DNA from: Candidatus Saccharibacteria bacterium UBA6575
Lineage (GTDB): Bacteria; Patescibacteriota; Saccharimonadia; Saccharimonadales; Saccharimonadaceae
NCBI GenBank assembly: GCA_002434005.1
Contig: DJJF01000015.1
Span: forward strand, 1,004 to 45,111
DNA: 44,108 nucleotides
Direction of reading: 5' to 3'
Shown: positions 8,503 through 16,235 of the stretch, piece by piece
Position numbering within the stretch: the stretch's first letter is position 1
How the letters are laid out: each line of letters begins with the position of its first letter
Notes under the pieces: model-generated
What the model was told of the DNA's origin: nothing
Database searches by the model: none
What the model saw: the letters and a program-made list of their open reading frames with translations, nothing else
Made by a program: the position numbers and the translations under genes

Positions 8503-8526
8503 ACGCAGCATCTGAAAAACACCCGC

Positions 8527-8567
8527 TGAAGAACACCGCCCCCGATGTAGTGTCGGGGGCGTCTTCA
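8527..8567 (+). terminator. Terminator-like hairpin after the esterase gene
   Basis: TGAAGA (8527-8532) and CGCCCCCGA pair with TCGGGGGCG and TCTTCA, giving a ~15-bp interrupted stem at 8527-8567. There is no U-tract, so it may act as a 3' stability hairpin or a factor-assisted terminator. Confidence 0.55.
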
Positions 8568-8614
8568 CGCATGAATCTTTCAACGATGAAGCTAAGTAAT
8601 GTATCATTATACTT

Positions 8615-8941
8615 ATGGTAAAAAAATCAGATATTGCCCGGGGCTACAGTTTACCGAAGTCGTACTGGCGAATAGTAAAGAGCCTAGTAGTGGCACTAAT
8701 AGTTTTAGCAATTCTTGGGGTTTCATGGTTCGCTGCATGGCGTACAGGTTGGCCAGGATATATTTCAGCTGTCGTAAAATGCGACGGTAAACCGGTAGTG
8801 GGTGCATCATCATTTTTAGTGAAGCAGTATGTCACACCCGCTGATAACGACTATCACATTCCTGGTGGCGACGGATACCGTACCTACTTTTGCAGTGAAA
8901 AAGAAGCGATTCAGTCCGGATATAAGCATAAGCCTTTTTAG
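8615..8941 (+). CDS. Small single-pass membrane protein, unknown
   Basis: 108 residues: a basic N-terminus (VKKSDIARG), one transmembrane helix at ~24-45, and an extracytoplasmic domain of ~60 residues with two Cys (VVKCDGKP and TYFCSEKE) that could pair. No family recognised. A TATCAT -10 box (8602-8607) ends 7 bases before the ATG and there is no Shine-Dalgarno, so the transcript is probably leaderless. The topology resembles that of the small membrane protein upstream of thrS (38458), but no sequence similarity is evident. Confidence 0.75.
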   Translation: MVKKSDIARGYSLPKSYWRIVKSLVVALIVLAILGVSWFAAWRTGWPGYISAVVKCDGKPVVGASSFLVKQYVTPADNDYHIPGGDGYRTYFCSEKEAIQSGYKHKPF

Positions 8942-9165
8942 GGTATTGCTCTTTCGAAACAAGAGCTTTGACCATGACCCAGCATGCATGCAGGATAACG
9001 CATCCATGAGCACTACATCGATGTGTAGGGGCATGTGGCTCTATCTCGTGGATAATATATATGAAATGACCATGGGACCCAGAAACCCTGATGAACCGGG
9101 GGTAGGGTTAGTCACGAAAGCCAGGCGATATACCTGTCTGCGATGAATGCGCGAATTCATGAATG

Positions 9166-9975
9166 TTACTTGTAGTGGTATAAAACGTCGATACTCTTAA
9201 TAGTGAAAGGGTATTTACTCATATCCGGTTCATTGACTATGGAAAACTTCTGCCTATACGCAGGACGACCGTTCAACGGCTCTTCATATTCAGCGGTTAA
9301 CCATCGGCTGCCATAGTCTATTAAGACAATCCTTCTCGGCTTAGATTCGATGATAATGTAGTCATGCTTCTTATTTGGGTCGGCCGCGCGAATTCCTACC
9401 CGGCCAGCGATGAGGAGAGAAAGGATGAAAGGTACGCACACGAACAAGACCCCGGCCCCACTTAAGAGATCTTTAACGTAGGAGCCAGATGATTTGTAAG
9501 TACCGTTTTTCCGAAATTTTGTAAGGCGCTTAGCCCACGACTTCGTCTTACGAAAATAAATGAGTGGATAGGCATACTCCCTAATGAGTAGCAGTAAAAG
9601 AACAGGGGAGGATAGGAGCGCTAAGGCTGCGATTATCACCCAGAAGTGCGTTTCTTGCTTTTCGACTAAAGCAAACCAAAACCCTAGCCAAGTAAACAAC
9701 CATAAATGAATGATGCGACGCAACCGAAGTAGCCAAGGATAATTTCTCCTACTAGGTATGAGTCCAGAAATACCTAAACTGACGAAGTATGATATAGATA
9801 CGGCAAGTGTAACTGTTGCTCCAAGCAATACAGATTCGTATACGTCCGGTCTGTCGAGCGAAACCGGGATATTGTAACTGCGCTCCATGTTTAAATAGTA
9901 CGTGCTCAAAAGCAAGTAGCCATACAAAGGTGCGGCAGCTATCAAAGATGCTTCAGTAATTAACTTTCTATTCAC
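9166..9975 (-). CDS. Multi-pass membrane protein, unknown
   Basis: About 269 residues from a GTG start at 9975, which lies 8 bases after a TATATT -10 box on the minus strand (leaderless type); a TTG at 9999 would place the start inside the promoter. Hydrophobic segments occur near residues 8-25, 50-68, 85-105, 112-130 and 180-198, with a basic loop (KTKSWAKRLTKFRKNG) between the last two. The C-terminal ~70 residues are soluble and beta-rich (KHDYIIIESKPRRIVLIDYG). No family recognised. The ~220 bases between this gene and the small membrane gene at 8615 hold nothing I can assign. Confidence 0.7.
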   Translation of the reverse strand: MNRKLITEASLIAAAPLYGYLLLSTYYLNMERSYNIPVSLDRPDVYESVLLGATVTLAVSISYFVSLGISGLIPSRRNYPWLLRLRRIIHLWLFTWLGFWFALVEKQETHFWVIIAALALLSSPVLLLLLIREYAYPLIYFRKTKSWAKRLTKFRKNGTYKSSGSYVKDLLSGAGVLFVCVPFILSLLIAGRVGIRAADPNKKHDYIIIESKPRRIVLIDYGSRWLTAEYEEPLNGRPAYRQKFSIVNEPDMSKYPFTIKSIDVLYHYK

Positions 9976-10229
9976 TCCCCAACAATATACAAGTGACAAT
10001 TACGCTACAAGCATAAGTACCAACTGTATGAAACCGTACGACTATGCTACTTCTGGATGAAGATTGATTCAGCGCCTACCAGACTGTGGCGGTATGTACA
10101 CTGAGAGTTTAAAGGGTAGTGATAAGACCTTGCCATTCCAATACTTAAACTCATATACAATCTATTGTAACAGAGGTAAATGTTTCTAACGTTAGACGGC
10201 CGGTACGAACGTTCCGCCAGTGTTATAAT

Positions 10230-10580
10230 GATAGCGGGATACTCAGGTATCAGGTACGTTGAAAATCCTTACATTGAAATCGATGAGTGACATGGCAGCT
10301 ATGCCATATATAGCCCCTCCTTTAAGGTGTTCGAGCCAGCTGGTGCCGGTGTACTCTTGAGGATTACCCAGCACAACCACAGCAGCTGCGGACTACCATG
10401 CAACAGTCGGTGAGCCAGTCAGTTTAACTGCTATCTGGCAGAGCTACTGGAGCAAGACCTTATCGGAATCGGGCACTACCATGCAACAGTTTCTTTAAGC
10501 TGACTGCTTAGAGGGATGCAGTGCGTTCGTGCGCCTTCGGACAATTCGGTTTCAGGGTCGCCTTATTGGCGAAGAAAGGA
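10230..10580 (+). ncRNA. Candidate structured RNA leader of the RT locus (possible msr-msd)
   Basis: Transcription from the extended -10 at 10221-10229 would make ~350 nt of hairpin-rich leader before the 52-codon ORF and the RT. Retron RTs use an adjacent upstream noncoding RNA as primer and template, so this is where one would be expected. I could not identify a convincing a1/a2 inverted repeat or a branching guanosine; the assignment is positional inference only. Confidence 0.3.
10392..10490 (+). repeat. 16-bp direct repeat, two copies 83 bp apart
   Basis: ACTACCATGCAACAGT occurs exactly at 10392-10407 and 10475-10490, each followed by a hairpin, upstream of the RT. Preceding bases (GG-ACTACC and GGC-ACTACC) are also similar. 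Confidence 0.85.
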
Positions 10581-10587
10581 GAATGAA

Positions 10588-10746
10588 GTGAACTTCAGAC
10601 GAACCAAGTACGAACGTACGACGCCGGTGACCCGTGAAGCATATTCCAGATGGGATGTGCAAACGGGCGAAGGGTTTAGCCATTTGCTATCAGCACTTGC
10701 GCAGCTCATCGAAAAAATGACCGGCCTCCTCTATGTGAGCAGGTAA
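10588..10746 (+). CDS. Small protein preceding the RT (52 aa)
   Basis: The GTG at 10588 is preceded by a strong Shine-Dalgarno (GAAAGGAG, ~6-base gap), which decides the start; the frame is open further upstream but without a site. The product is basic at the N-terminus (MNFRRTKYERTT) with an amphipathic C-terminal helix (FSHLLSALAQLIEKMTGLLY). No family recognised. It is 22 bases upstream of the RT and probably co-transcribed, as accessory proteins of RT systems often are. Too short to be a typical Avd protein of diversity-generating retroelements. Confidence 0.55.
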   Translation: MNFRRTKYERTTPVTREAYSRWDVQTGEGFSHLLSALAQLIEKMTGLLYVSR

Positions 10747-10768
10747 GATACGTGCTTAGATAGAGAAG

Positions 10769-11611
10769 ATGACGCACCAAGTACTCATAGAATTGCTAGC
10801 GACTTACCCGAAAAATGCGTCGGTATTTAGAGTGCGTTCAAAAAAATCGGACGGTGGATTTCGCGTTATTACGAAGCCGAACAAACAGCTTGGCTCATGG
10901 CTTAAGCAAGTAAACAAGGTGCTCAATGAATTGTACCCGTCTTGGCCTGACTACATTCACGGTAAGAAAAGACATAGCTATGTTACCTTCGCAAAAGCAC
11001 ATGTCGGTCAGAGTGTAGTCATTACTATAGATATCAAAAATTGCTTTCCTTCAGTATCGCAATCGAAGGTCGCCGCGTCACTCGAAAACCGACTACAACT
11101 TGAACGCAGTGTTGCCATCGCCCTTGCCTCAAAACTATGCGAGAGGGGAGAAGTGCCGCAAGGATTTTCAACGAGCAACTTCCTCAGTAATCTGGCACTG
11201 CTTGAATCTTTTGAGAAGCTAGACGCCTTGACTCAAGGTCACGGACTTAAGTTCACAAATTATGTTGATGACATCGCTATTTCGGGAGAAATTACCGATC
11301 CGGGTCAGATAATAAACGAAGTTGCGCTGATACTTTCGCGTGCCGGATTCAGTTTGAAGAAAGCAAAAATAAAAGTCATGCCATCTAACACTAAACAGAT
11401 TATTTGCGGACTCATCGTAAATGAGCGAGTAAGCTTAACTAAGCAAAAGAAAAAATCATTGGTAAGCGCGATTTTAAACAGCGATATGAGTAAGGAATCT
11501 GCGCGTGGATGGATTGCAAATACCAAAGGTTTTGACGCTAAGTTTAGCAACAAGCTGTCGATGACACTGGAAAAGGCGATGACTAATTCAAAGGGTGCTA
11601 GTAATCGCTGA
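10769..11611 (+). CDS. Retron-like reverse transcriptase
   Basis: 280 residues, RT domain only. GGFRVITKPNKQL (~29-41) is the start region of retron-type RTs; VTFAKAHVGQSVV (~72-84) resembles the retron NAxxH region with Asn replaced; IDIKNCFPSV carries the first catalytic Asp (88); PQGFSTSNFLSN (~130-141) is motif B'; NYVDDIAIS (165-168) carries the catalytic Asp pair; IICGLIVN (~211-218) corresponds to the retron VTGLVVN motif. There is no maturase X domain or HNH and no SQ of diversity-generating RTs, so a group II intron or DGR is unlikely. Active-site Asp residues are intact. Lys-rich with AT-rich codons. No effector gene is recognised next to it, so the biological role (defence or otherwise) is open. 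Confidence 0.85.
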   Translation: MTHQVLIELLATYPKNASVFRVRSKKSDGGFRVITKPNKQLGSWLKQVNKVLNELYPSWPDYIHGKKRHSYVTFAKAHVGQSVVITIDIKNCFPSVSQSKVAASLENRLQLERSVAIALASKLCERGEVPQGFSTSNFLSNLALLESFEKLDALTQGHGLKFTNYVDDIAISGEITDPGQIINEVALILSRAGFSLKKAKIKVMPSNTKQIICGLIVNERVSLTKQKKKSLVSAILNSDMSKESARGWIANTKGFDAKFSNKLSMTLEKAMTNSKGASNR

Positions 11612-11781
11612 GTCGTTGTCAGTATTCATTTGAATAGCCTCGCTTACCACGGTCAGTGGATGGAAGGTTAATTTGGAGTGTGAAATCAAGTTGGTTTACT
11701 GCATAAGTATTCCAATAGAAAGACTCATTATTATCCTTGATTATAACAGGGGTGAAAAAAAGTAGCAAAAAGCTGATGGGA

Positions 11782-11818
11782 GAGCCGGGTGCGGGGACGA
11801 TGTTCCCGCATCCGGCTC
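11782..11818 (+). other. 15-bp GC-rich hairpin downstream of the RT
   Basis: GAGCCGGGTGCGGGG pairs with TTCCCGCATCCGGCTC (two G-T wobbles) around an ACGATG loop. It resembles a group II intron domain V in size and first bases, but has no two-nucleotide bulge and no GNRA loop. No U-tract follows. Confidence 0.7.
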
Positions 11819-11865
11819 CGCCCGGAATCCAATGTCTGGTATATCAATTATTCAATGAATCCCCA

Positions 11866-11892
11866 CCGGCCAATGAGCCGGCTTTTATTTGG
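11866..11892 (+). terminator. Rho-independent terminator of the RT locus
   Basis: CCGGC (11866-11870), loop CAATGA, GCCGG (11877-11881) then CTTTTATTT. Confidence 0.75.
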
Positions 11893-12159
11893 CTTAATTC
11901 TTATGATTATATGCTAGTAAAACGGGCTGAATTTCATTACAAGTCTTGACTCAAATCGCTTAACTTTTACATTCTGCTCATTAGATGAAATAATGTATAT
12001 ACAATTTCCATTACAAGCATATGGTGATTGGTCAAAGGTTTATCTAGCGAGATTTCGTGCAAGTTGCATTGGAGGTCCAGGGTAGACCTCGCACCTCGAC
12101 AGACAGGCTTTTGAGCATTCACCATCCGCAAGCGACACTTCACGACAGGAGGGACAGTC

Positions 12160-12834
12160 ATGTCTCGTGTGACTTTTTGGCTGCGGAGGGTGACCCTCGC
12201 AGCGCTCATCATGGTGCTCCCGGCGACCTGCCTGAGCATCCCCGCCCACGCGGCAGACGGCGTGAACATGAAGGGTGTGTCGGTCTTCAGGATCGAGACG
12301 ACCGACCAGCTGTACATCATCAATGACAGCAACGCGGTCGCCCAGTTCGACTACGTCGACCCGCAGTACCAGGCGCAGTCCGTCACGCTGGAGCCTGGCA
12401 CGGACAACAGTTCTGCGCCGATGTGTGCCATCTCGAAGGATCAGAACCCGAACTCCACGGTCTCTGTGACCTTCAATCCGGGTACTCCGGAGGCGGTCAC
12501 GACGGTCACGAGCTACTTCTCCATGGGTGGCGAGGTCGGCGACCTGCAGGCGCACGAGCAGGCGGTCTCCAAGGCAGCTGCGGCGGTCTCCAAGACCAAG
12601 CGCCGGATCGCCGTTGCCAAGGCAGCGGTGGCGAAGGCCAAGGCGGTTCTGGTGAAGGCCAAGGCCAGCCACCGTCAGGGCTGGATCGCTAGCTCCAAGC
12701 GGTGGCTCGGCAAGACCCAGACTCGGCTGGTGGCACTGAAGACCAAGCTGCGTCAGCAGAAGGCAGTACTGGCGAACGTGAAGCGAGAGCTTCGCGACTA
12801 CCAGGAAGCTGCTGCCTACTGCAAGGGTCGCTAG
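12160..12834 (+). CDS. Secreted coiled-coil protein, GC-rich, unknown
   Basis: 224 residues, strong Shine-Dalgarno (AGGAGG, ~7 bases before the ATG). Signal peptide ~1-32 with a twin-Arg-like RRVTLAAL start and an AHA-AD cleavage region. Residues ~33-128 are a beta-rich domain with one Cys; residues ~130-215 are an Ala/Lys/Arg-rich helix with heptad-like spacing (repeated KAAVAKAKAV-type units), predicted coiled coil; a second Cys sits near the C-terminus. Codons are strongly GC-rich as in the genes at 1-1702 and 2944. A self-associating or envelope-binding secreted protein is a guess. No family recognised. Its terminator follows at once. Confidence 0.8.
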   Translation: MSRVTFWLRRVTLAALIMVLPATCLSIPAHAADGVNMKGVSVFRIETTDQLYIINDSNAVAQFDYVDPQYQAQSVTLEPGTDNSSAPMCAISKDQNPNSTVSVTFNPGTPEAVTTVTSYFSMGGEVGDLQAHEQAVSKAAAAVSKTKRRIAVAKAAVAKAKAVLVKAKASHRQGWIASSKRWLGKTQTRLVALKTKLRQQKAVLANVKRELRDYQEAAAYCKGR

Positions 12835-12862
12835 CTCGGACGACACTGTTGGGGTACCAAAA

Positions 12863-12912
12863 AGCCCCGGTCTACGCGAATGATCTCGCGTGGACCGGGG
12901 CTACTCCTTTTT
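12863..12912 (+). terminator. Strong Rho-independent terminator
   Basis: A 16-bp stem with two opposed mismatches (12863-12879 with 12886-12902), GC-rich, followed by ACTCCTTTTTT. It separates the coiled-coil gene from the pilus region. Confidence 0.9.
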
Positions 12913-12923
12913 ATACGTATCGC

Positions 12924-12953
12924 TTGTATTCGAACACCGCTTACGGTTAAAAT
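12924..12953 (+). promoter_or_regulatory. Promoter of the large exported protein; leaderless
   Basis: TTGTAT (12924-12929), 18-bp spacer, TAAAAT (12948-12953). The start is expected near 12960 and the chosen ATG is at 12964. An in-frame upstream ATG at 12880 lies inside the terminator and is not used. Confidence 0.65.
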
Positions 12954-12963
12954 ACTAGACATT

Positions 12964-15138
12964 ATGCAGAGCGAAATGCGAGTACCATTGTTCATAAGAT
13001 CTCGTCATTATCGTTGGTACATCTTGGCTGGTGTCATTACGGCACTAGTTAGCTTCGCTCTTATCTCTCGAGTCGTCGAGGCTTTACCAGCGGCAACACC
13101 GCCGGTAGCTGTTTATCCTCTCCCAGCGAGTGGGTCCAGTTTCACCTATACGAATCCAAATGGAGGTGATCTCACCGTAACAGCTACACTAATATATCCG
13201 ACCGCTGGACAGGGTCAATTATGTGCGGGCAATCGACAACGTCCCAATTTCTCGTACAACCTATCTGACACAGGTATCCTTTTAGGTCCTACAACCAGTA
13301 CGTTGACGTATGATTTGGATTTAGGGTGGCGCGACTGTAACCGCGCCACACTTAAGTACGCAATTTATAGCCCGGTGTACTGTAGGCTAGCTGGGCACTA
13401 CGGTGCTGGTGCTCAAGGTAACGCTTTTGACTGCGTAAAGTATATTCACAACGCGAGTAACAACGATGCGCTTGGCTGTGCCATCGGTGGCCCGGCGACT
13501 CCTGCCAACGGAGGTGGAGCACCAACCTTTAATCCTTGTGTTGAACCCTGGTTTACTCAGGGTGGAATTGGTATACCTAAGGCTCGCTATGGCCCAGATA
13601 GCGGAACTCCATCAGCCCTCGGGCAAGTAAAAAGCTTCAATGACCTTAGTCTTCCGCAGGTGGGCGTTATGGGCCTTGGGATGAACACAAATAGTAACGG
13701 AAGTAGAGACTTCTCATCGACGATGTGTCAGTACTGGGTATATAACGACGATCTCAATACCGGAAGTGACACCGTCAGTGGCGACGATGACTGTAAAGAC
13801 ATCCATTTTAATATCAGCTGGACCTATACGCCACCTCCTTCGTATGACTTGAGTGCGACGGTAACTGATCCAGGTGACACATTTACGTACTACACCGATG
13901 CGCCAACAACATGGGGTGCGCGGCTAAATTCCTATGCGAATCTACGAAACGCTAGCGTGGGCAATCATGCAGTAGACTTATGGCGATTGGTGTTCCCCCC
14001 AGGTCCACTACCGGCTTGGGCTGAGGGTACGATAACTGGAGACCCAGGACTATGCCCGTCGTTCCCAGGCGCCCAATCGTGTGACCGGCTGATTGCATGG
14101 ACGTGCCCGGGTGGGCCACCGCAGAATTGTGGGCCGATACCCGCCACTGGACCCTATTGGGCATGGAATTACAGCGGTGCTGTAGGACCGTACCCAGTAG
14201 GCACTAACGTTTGCTATGTGTCACGCGTAACGCGGCCAACATACCCGTCTAATGACAGTCAATGGAAGGGATCGGCTATGGAATGTATCATGTCGGCCAA
14301 GTCTCCTCGGACGCAGTTTACAGGGAGTGATGTACGTGTGGTAGGTGCAATTCGAAGCTCATATTATTCCGTACAGGGGAACAACTACGGTAGTTGGGTG
14401 GAATACGGCGCGTTCTCATCGGACGTCAACATGTTGCTTGGCTCGGGTGCAGGTTTGCGCAATGGAAGTCCAAACCCGGCAAGTTCTTGGAACGGACTGA
14501 CGTTTGCCAATAGAAATGCACCAAGCTATGGTAGCTACAATCCGGTTCCTCAAGATTCGGCACATAGCTATTTCTCGGGATTAATTGATGCTGGGGGCGG
14601 ATTAAATCAAGCGAATCCGGGAACGGGCGTGTATACGGTGGGGTCGGGGACTACCCTAAGCATGCCGAATGTACCGAATGGTCGCTCAGTTGTTATACGT
14701 TCAGCCGGTACTATACGCATAACGGGTAACATTAACGTGCCGAATACAGGAGCGGCCAATATTAACCAGCTGAGCCAGGTGGTAATTGTCGCGAACACGA
14801 TATTGATCGACGAGGGTGTGACGAATGTCGATGCGTGGCTTGTAACTCCTACTACTGTAACAGGCAACGGAACGATCGATACCTGCTATCGCGGCGGGGA
14901 CACTACAATTAACAGTAGTGTGTGTGCAAGTCAGCTAACGGTAAACGGCCCGATATACACGCGTAATCTAAAGCTTCGTCGAACAGCGGGCAGTAATCCA
15001 CCCGGAGTTAACGAGCTGAAGCAGCCTGCTGAACGATTTAACCTACGGCCAGACGCTCAATTATGGGCCTACGCATACGCTAATAAAGGCGACTTTGCAC
15101 AGACCGATTATGTGCAAGAATTACCACCGCGCTACTAA
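12964..15138 (+). CDS. Large exported protein upstream of the pilus operon
   Basis: 724 residues. N-terminal hydrophobic segment (~18-38, WYILAGVITALVSFALI) then an extracytoplasmic region. It is rich in Gly, Ser, Thr, Asn and aromatic residues, with about 22 Cys, many in pairs (CRLAGHYG, CPSFPGAQSC, CPGGPPQNC), suggesting disulfide-rich beta structure. The last ~150 residues read like a beta-helix or polymer-forming shell (VVIRSAGTIRITGNINVPNTG, VVIVANTILIDEGV) of the kind seen in pilus-linked exported proteins. Family not recognised. Its position directly before pilM suggests a pilus-tip or assembly-linked adhesin (inference). Leaderless start. Confidence 0.8.
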   Translation: MQSEMRVPLFIRSRHYRWYILAGVITALVSFALISRVVEALPAATPPVAVYPLPASGSSFTYTNPNGGDLTVTATLIYPTAGQGQLCAGNRQRPNFSYNLSDTGILLGPTTSTLTYDLDLGWRDCNRATLKYAIYSPVYCRLAGHYGAGAQGNAFDCVKYIHNASNNDALGCAIGGPATPANGGGAPTFNPCVEPWFTQGGIGIPKARYGPDSGTPSALGQVKSFNDLSLPQVGVMGLGMNTNSNGSRDFSSTMCQYWVYNDDLNTGSDTVSGDDDCKDIHFNISWTYTPPPSYDLSATVTDPGDTFTYYTDAPTTWGARLNSYANLRNASVGNHAVDLWRLVFPPGPLPAWAEGTITGDPGLCPSFPGAQSCDRLIAWTCPGGPPQNCGPIPATGPYWAWNYSGAVGPYPVGTNVCYVSRVTRPTYPSNDSQWKGSAMECIMSAKSPRTQFTGSDVRVVGAIRSSYYSVQGNNYGSWVEYGAFSSDVNMLLGSGAGLRNGSPNPASSWNGLTFANRNAPSYGSYNPVPQDSAHSYFSGLIDAGGGLNQANPGTGVYTVGSGTTLSMPNVPNGRSVVIRSAGTIRITGNINVPNTGAANINQLSQVVIVANTILIDEGVTNVDAWLVTPTTVTGNGTIDTCYRGGDTTINSSVCASQLTVNGPIYTRNLKLRRTAGSNPPGVNELKQPAERFNLRPDAQLWAYAYANKGDFAQTDYVQELPPRY

Positions 15139-15150
15139 AGCATAAACGGC

Positions 15151-15178
15151 TTGCTTTTAAAGATGACGTCTATATAAT
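15151..15178 (+). promoter_or_regulatory. Promoter of the pil operon
   Basis: TTGCTT (15151-15156), 16-bp spacer, TATAAT (15173-15178). The start falls near 15185, just before the pilM ATG at 15189; an AAGG at 15180-15183 would lie mostly outside the transcript. Confidence 0.75.
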
Positions 15179-15188
15179 TAAGGATATT

Positions 15189-16235
15189 ATGAAGCTGATA
15201 AAAGGAGTGGGCAACTTTTTCGCACTTGACATAGGCACGAACGCCGTCAGGGTAGTACAGCTCGACAAATCGGGTGCGGATACATGGAGCCTCAAGGCAT
15301 ACGGATACGCCGGTATCGACAGTAAATTGACGGCCGCAGATTCACCGGAAGCTCGTACCAAGCTTGGTGAAGTGATTCTAACCGCGGTGGGGCAGAGTGG
15401 CATTAAAGCAACCGATGTTGTTATTGGGCTGTCAGCTCAAAAGACCTTTACGACGGTGGTAGATGTACCAACCATGCCTGATGCTGAGCTTCGTGGCACT
15501 ATGAAGTATCAGATTGAGCGCTACATTCCGAGCGCGATCAACGACACCAAGGTGGATTGGAAGTTGCTTGGCCAATCACTTCATGACCCGAAGCAGCAAG
15601 AAGTTCTGCTCACAAGCACAGCTATTTCATACGCCGAGGACCAATTGGAATTTGTAGAGGGCCTAGGCTTCAATGTTATCGCCGCAGAGCCGGACCCGCT
15701 TGCCATGATCCGTTCGCTGCTGCCAAGTGGTGTAGCCGATGCCCGCCTGATTGTTGATATGGGTGAGATGTCTACCAACCTTGCGATTACCTATGGTGAT
15801 GCGCCGCGTCTGGTCCGCACCATTCCGGTTGGACTCTCGACACTCCTTAAAGCAATTGTACAAAACTTGAACGTTCAAGAAGACCAAGCTCGCCAGTTTG
15901 TACTAAAATTTGGCTTAGCCCCAGACCGCTTAGATGGCCAGGTGCTACGTGCACTTGATTCGACATTAGAGAGCTTTGTTGGCGAATTAACTAAGTCGAC
16001 CAAGTTCTTCCAAACACGATACCCAAATGTATCGGTTGGAGGCATCTTGGTGTCCGGCTTTGCCGCGACCATACCTAGGTTTAACGAATATGTCGCTAGC
16101 AAGATGAACATCGCAGTTACGCCAGCTAACCCATGGCAGAAAGTTCGCGTGTCACAGTCGCATCAGCAACAATTGCTACCGATTATGAACGAGTTTGCGA
16201 CCGTGGTAGGTTTGGCTGAAAGGACAGGGCAATGA
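15189..16235 (+). CDS. pilM: Type IV pilus assembly protein PilM
   Basis: 348 residues, the usual length. Actin-like fold: phosphate-1 motif ALDIGTNAVRVVQL (~12-25), VDVPTMPDAELRGTMKYQIERYIP (~94-117, a highly conserved PilM segment), phosphate-2 region LIVDMGEMSTNLAI (~188-201), and VGGILVSGFAATIP (~286-299). PilM is a cytoplasmic ATP-binding protein that docks on the N-terminal tail of PilN and links the motor to the inner-membrane alignment complex. First gene of the core pil operon; it overlaps pilN by ATGA. Confidence 0.95.
   Translation: MKLIKGVGNFFALDIGTNAVRVVQLDKSGADTWSLKAYGYAGIDSKLTAADSPEARTKLGEVILTAVGQSGIKATDVVIGLSAQKTFTTVVDVPTMPDAELRGTMKYQIERYIPSAINDTKVDWKLLGQSLHDPKQQEVLLTSTAISYAEDQLEFVEGLGFNVIAAEPDPLAMIRSLLPSGVADARLIVDMGEMSTNLAITYGDAPRLVRTIPVGLSTLLKAIVQNLNVQEDQARQFVLKFGLAPDRLDGQVLRALDSTLESFVGELTKSTKFFQTRYPNVSVGGILVSGFAATIPRFNEYVASKMNIAVTPANPWQKVRVSQSHQQQLLPIMNEFATVVGLAERTGQ

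Larger units (their letters stand above)
9976..10587. other. Intergenic region upstream of the reverse-transcriptase locus
   Basis: About 610 bases without a credible gene. It contains an extended -10 box (TGTTATAAT, 10221-10229), a 16-bp direct repeat at 10392 and 10475, and several hairpins: ATGGCA/TGCCAT near 10292-10307, GCCAG/CTGGC at about 10414-10439, TAAGC/GCTTA at 10496-10510, and TCGCC/GGCGA at 10558-10572 next to the ribosome-binding site of the 52-codon ORF. The part from 9976 to about 10200 shows nothing recognisable. Confidence 0.6.
11612..12159. other. Intergenic region after the RT with two hairpins
   Basis: About 550 bases. It holds a long GC-rich hairpin (11782-11818), a terminator (11866-11892), a possible promoter for the coiled-coil gene (TTGACT at 11946 with TACATT at 11968, or TTACAT at 11967 with TAATGT at 11991), and a GAGGTC/GACCTC hairpin at about 12072-12090 in its leader. 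No credible gene. Confidence 0.6.

Noticed and set aside
10392..11611. Diversity-generating retroelement (template/variable repeats plus RT)
   Set aside because: The 16-bp repeats are identical rather than differing at adenines, no C-type lectin target is present, and RT motif B' lacks the DGR Ser-Gln signature.
10200..11900. Group II intron encoding the RT
   Set aside because: The RT lacks a maturase/X domain and the SHGFRP-type group II motifs; the downstream hairpin lacks the domain V bulge and GNRA loop. Kept only as a hairpin.
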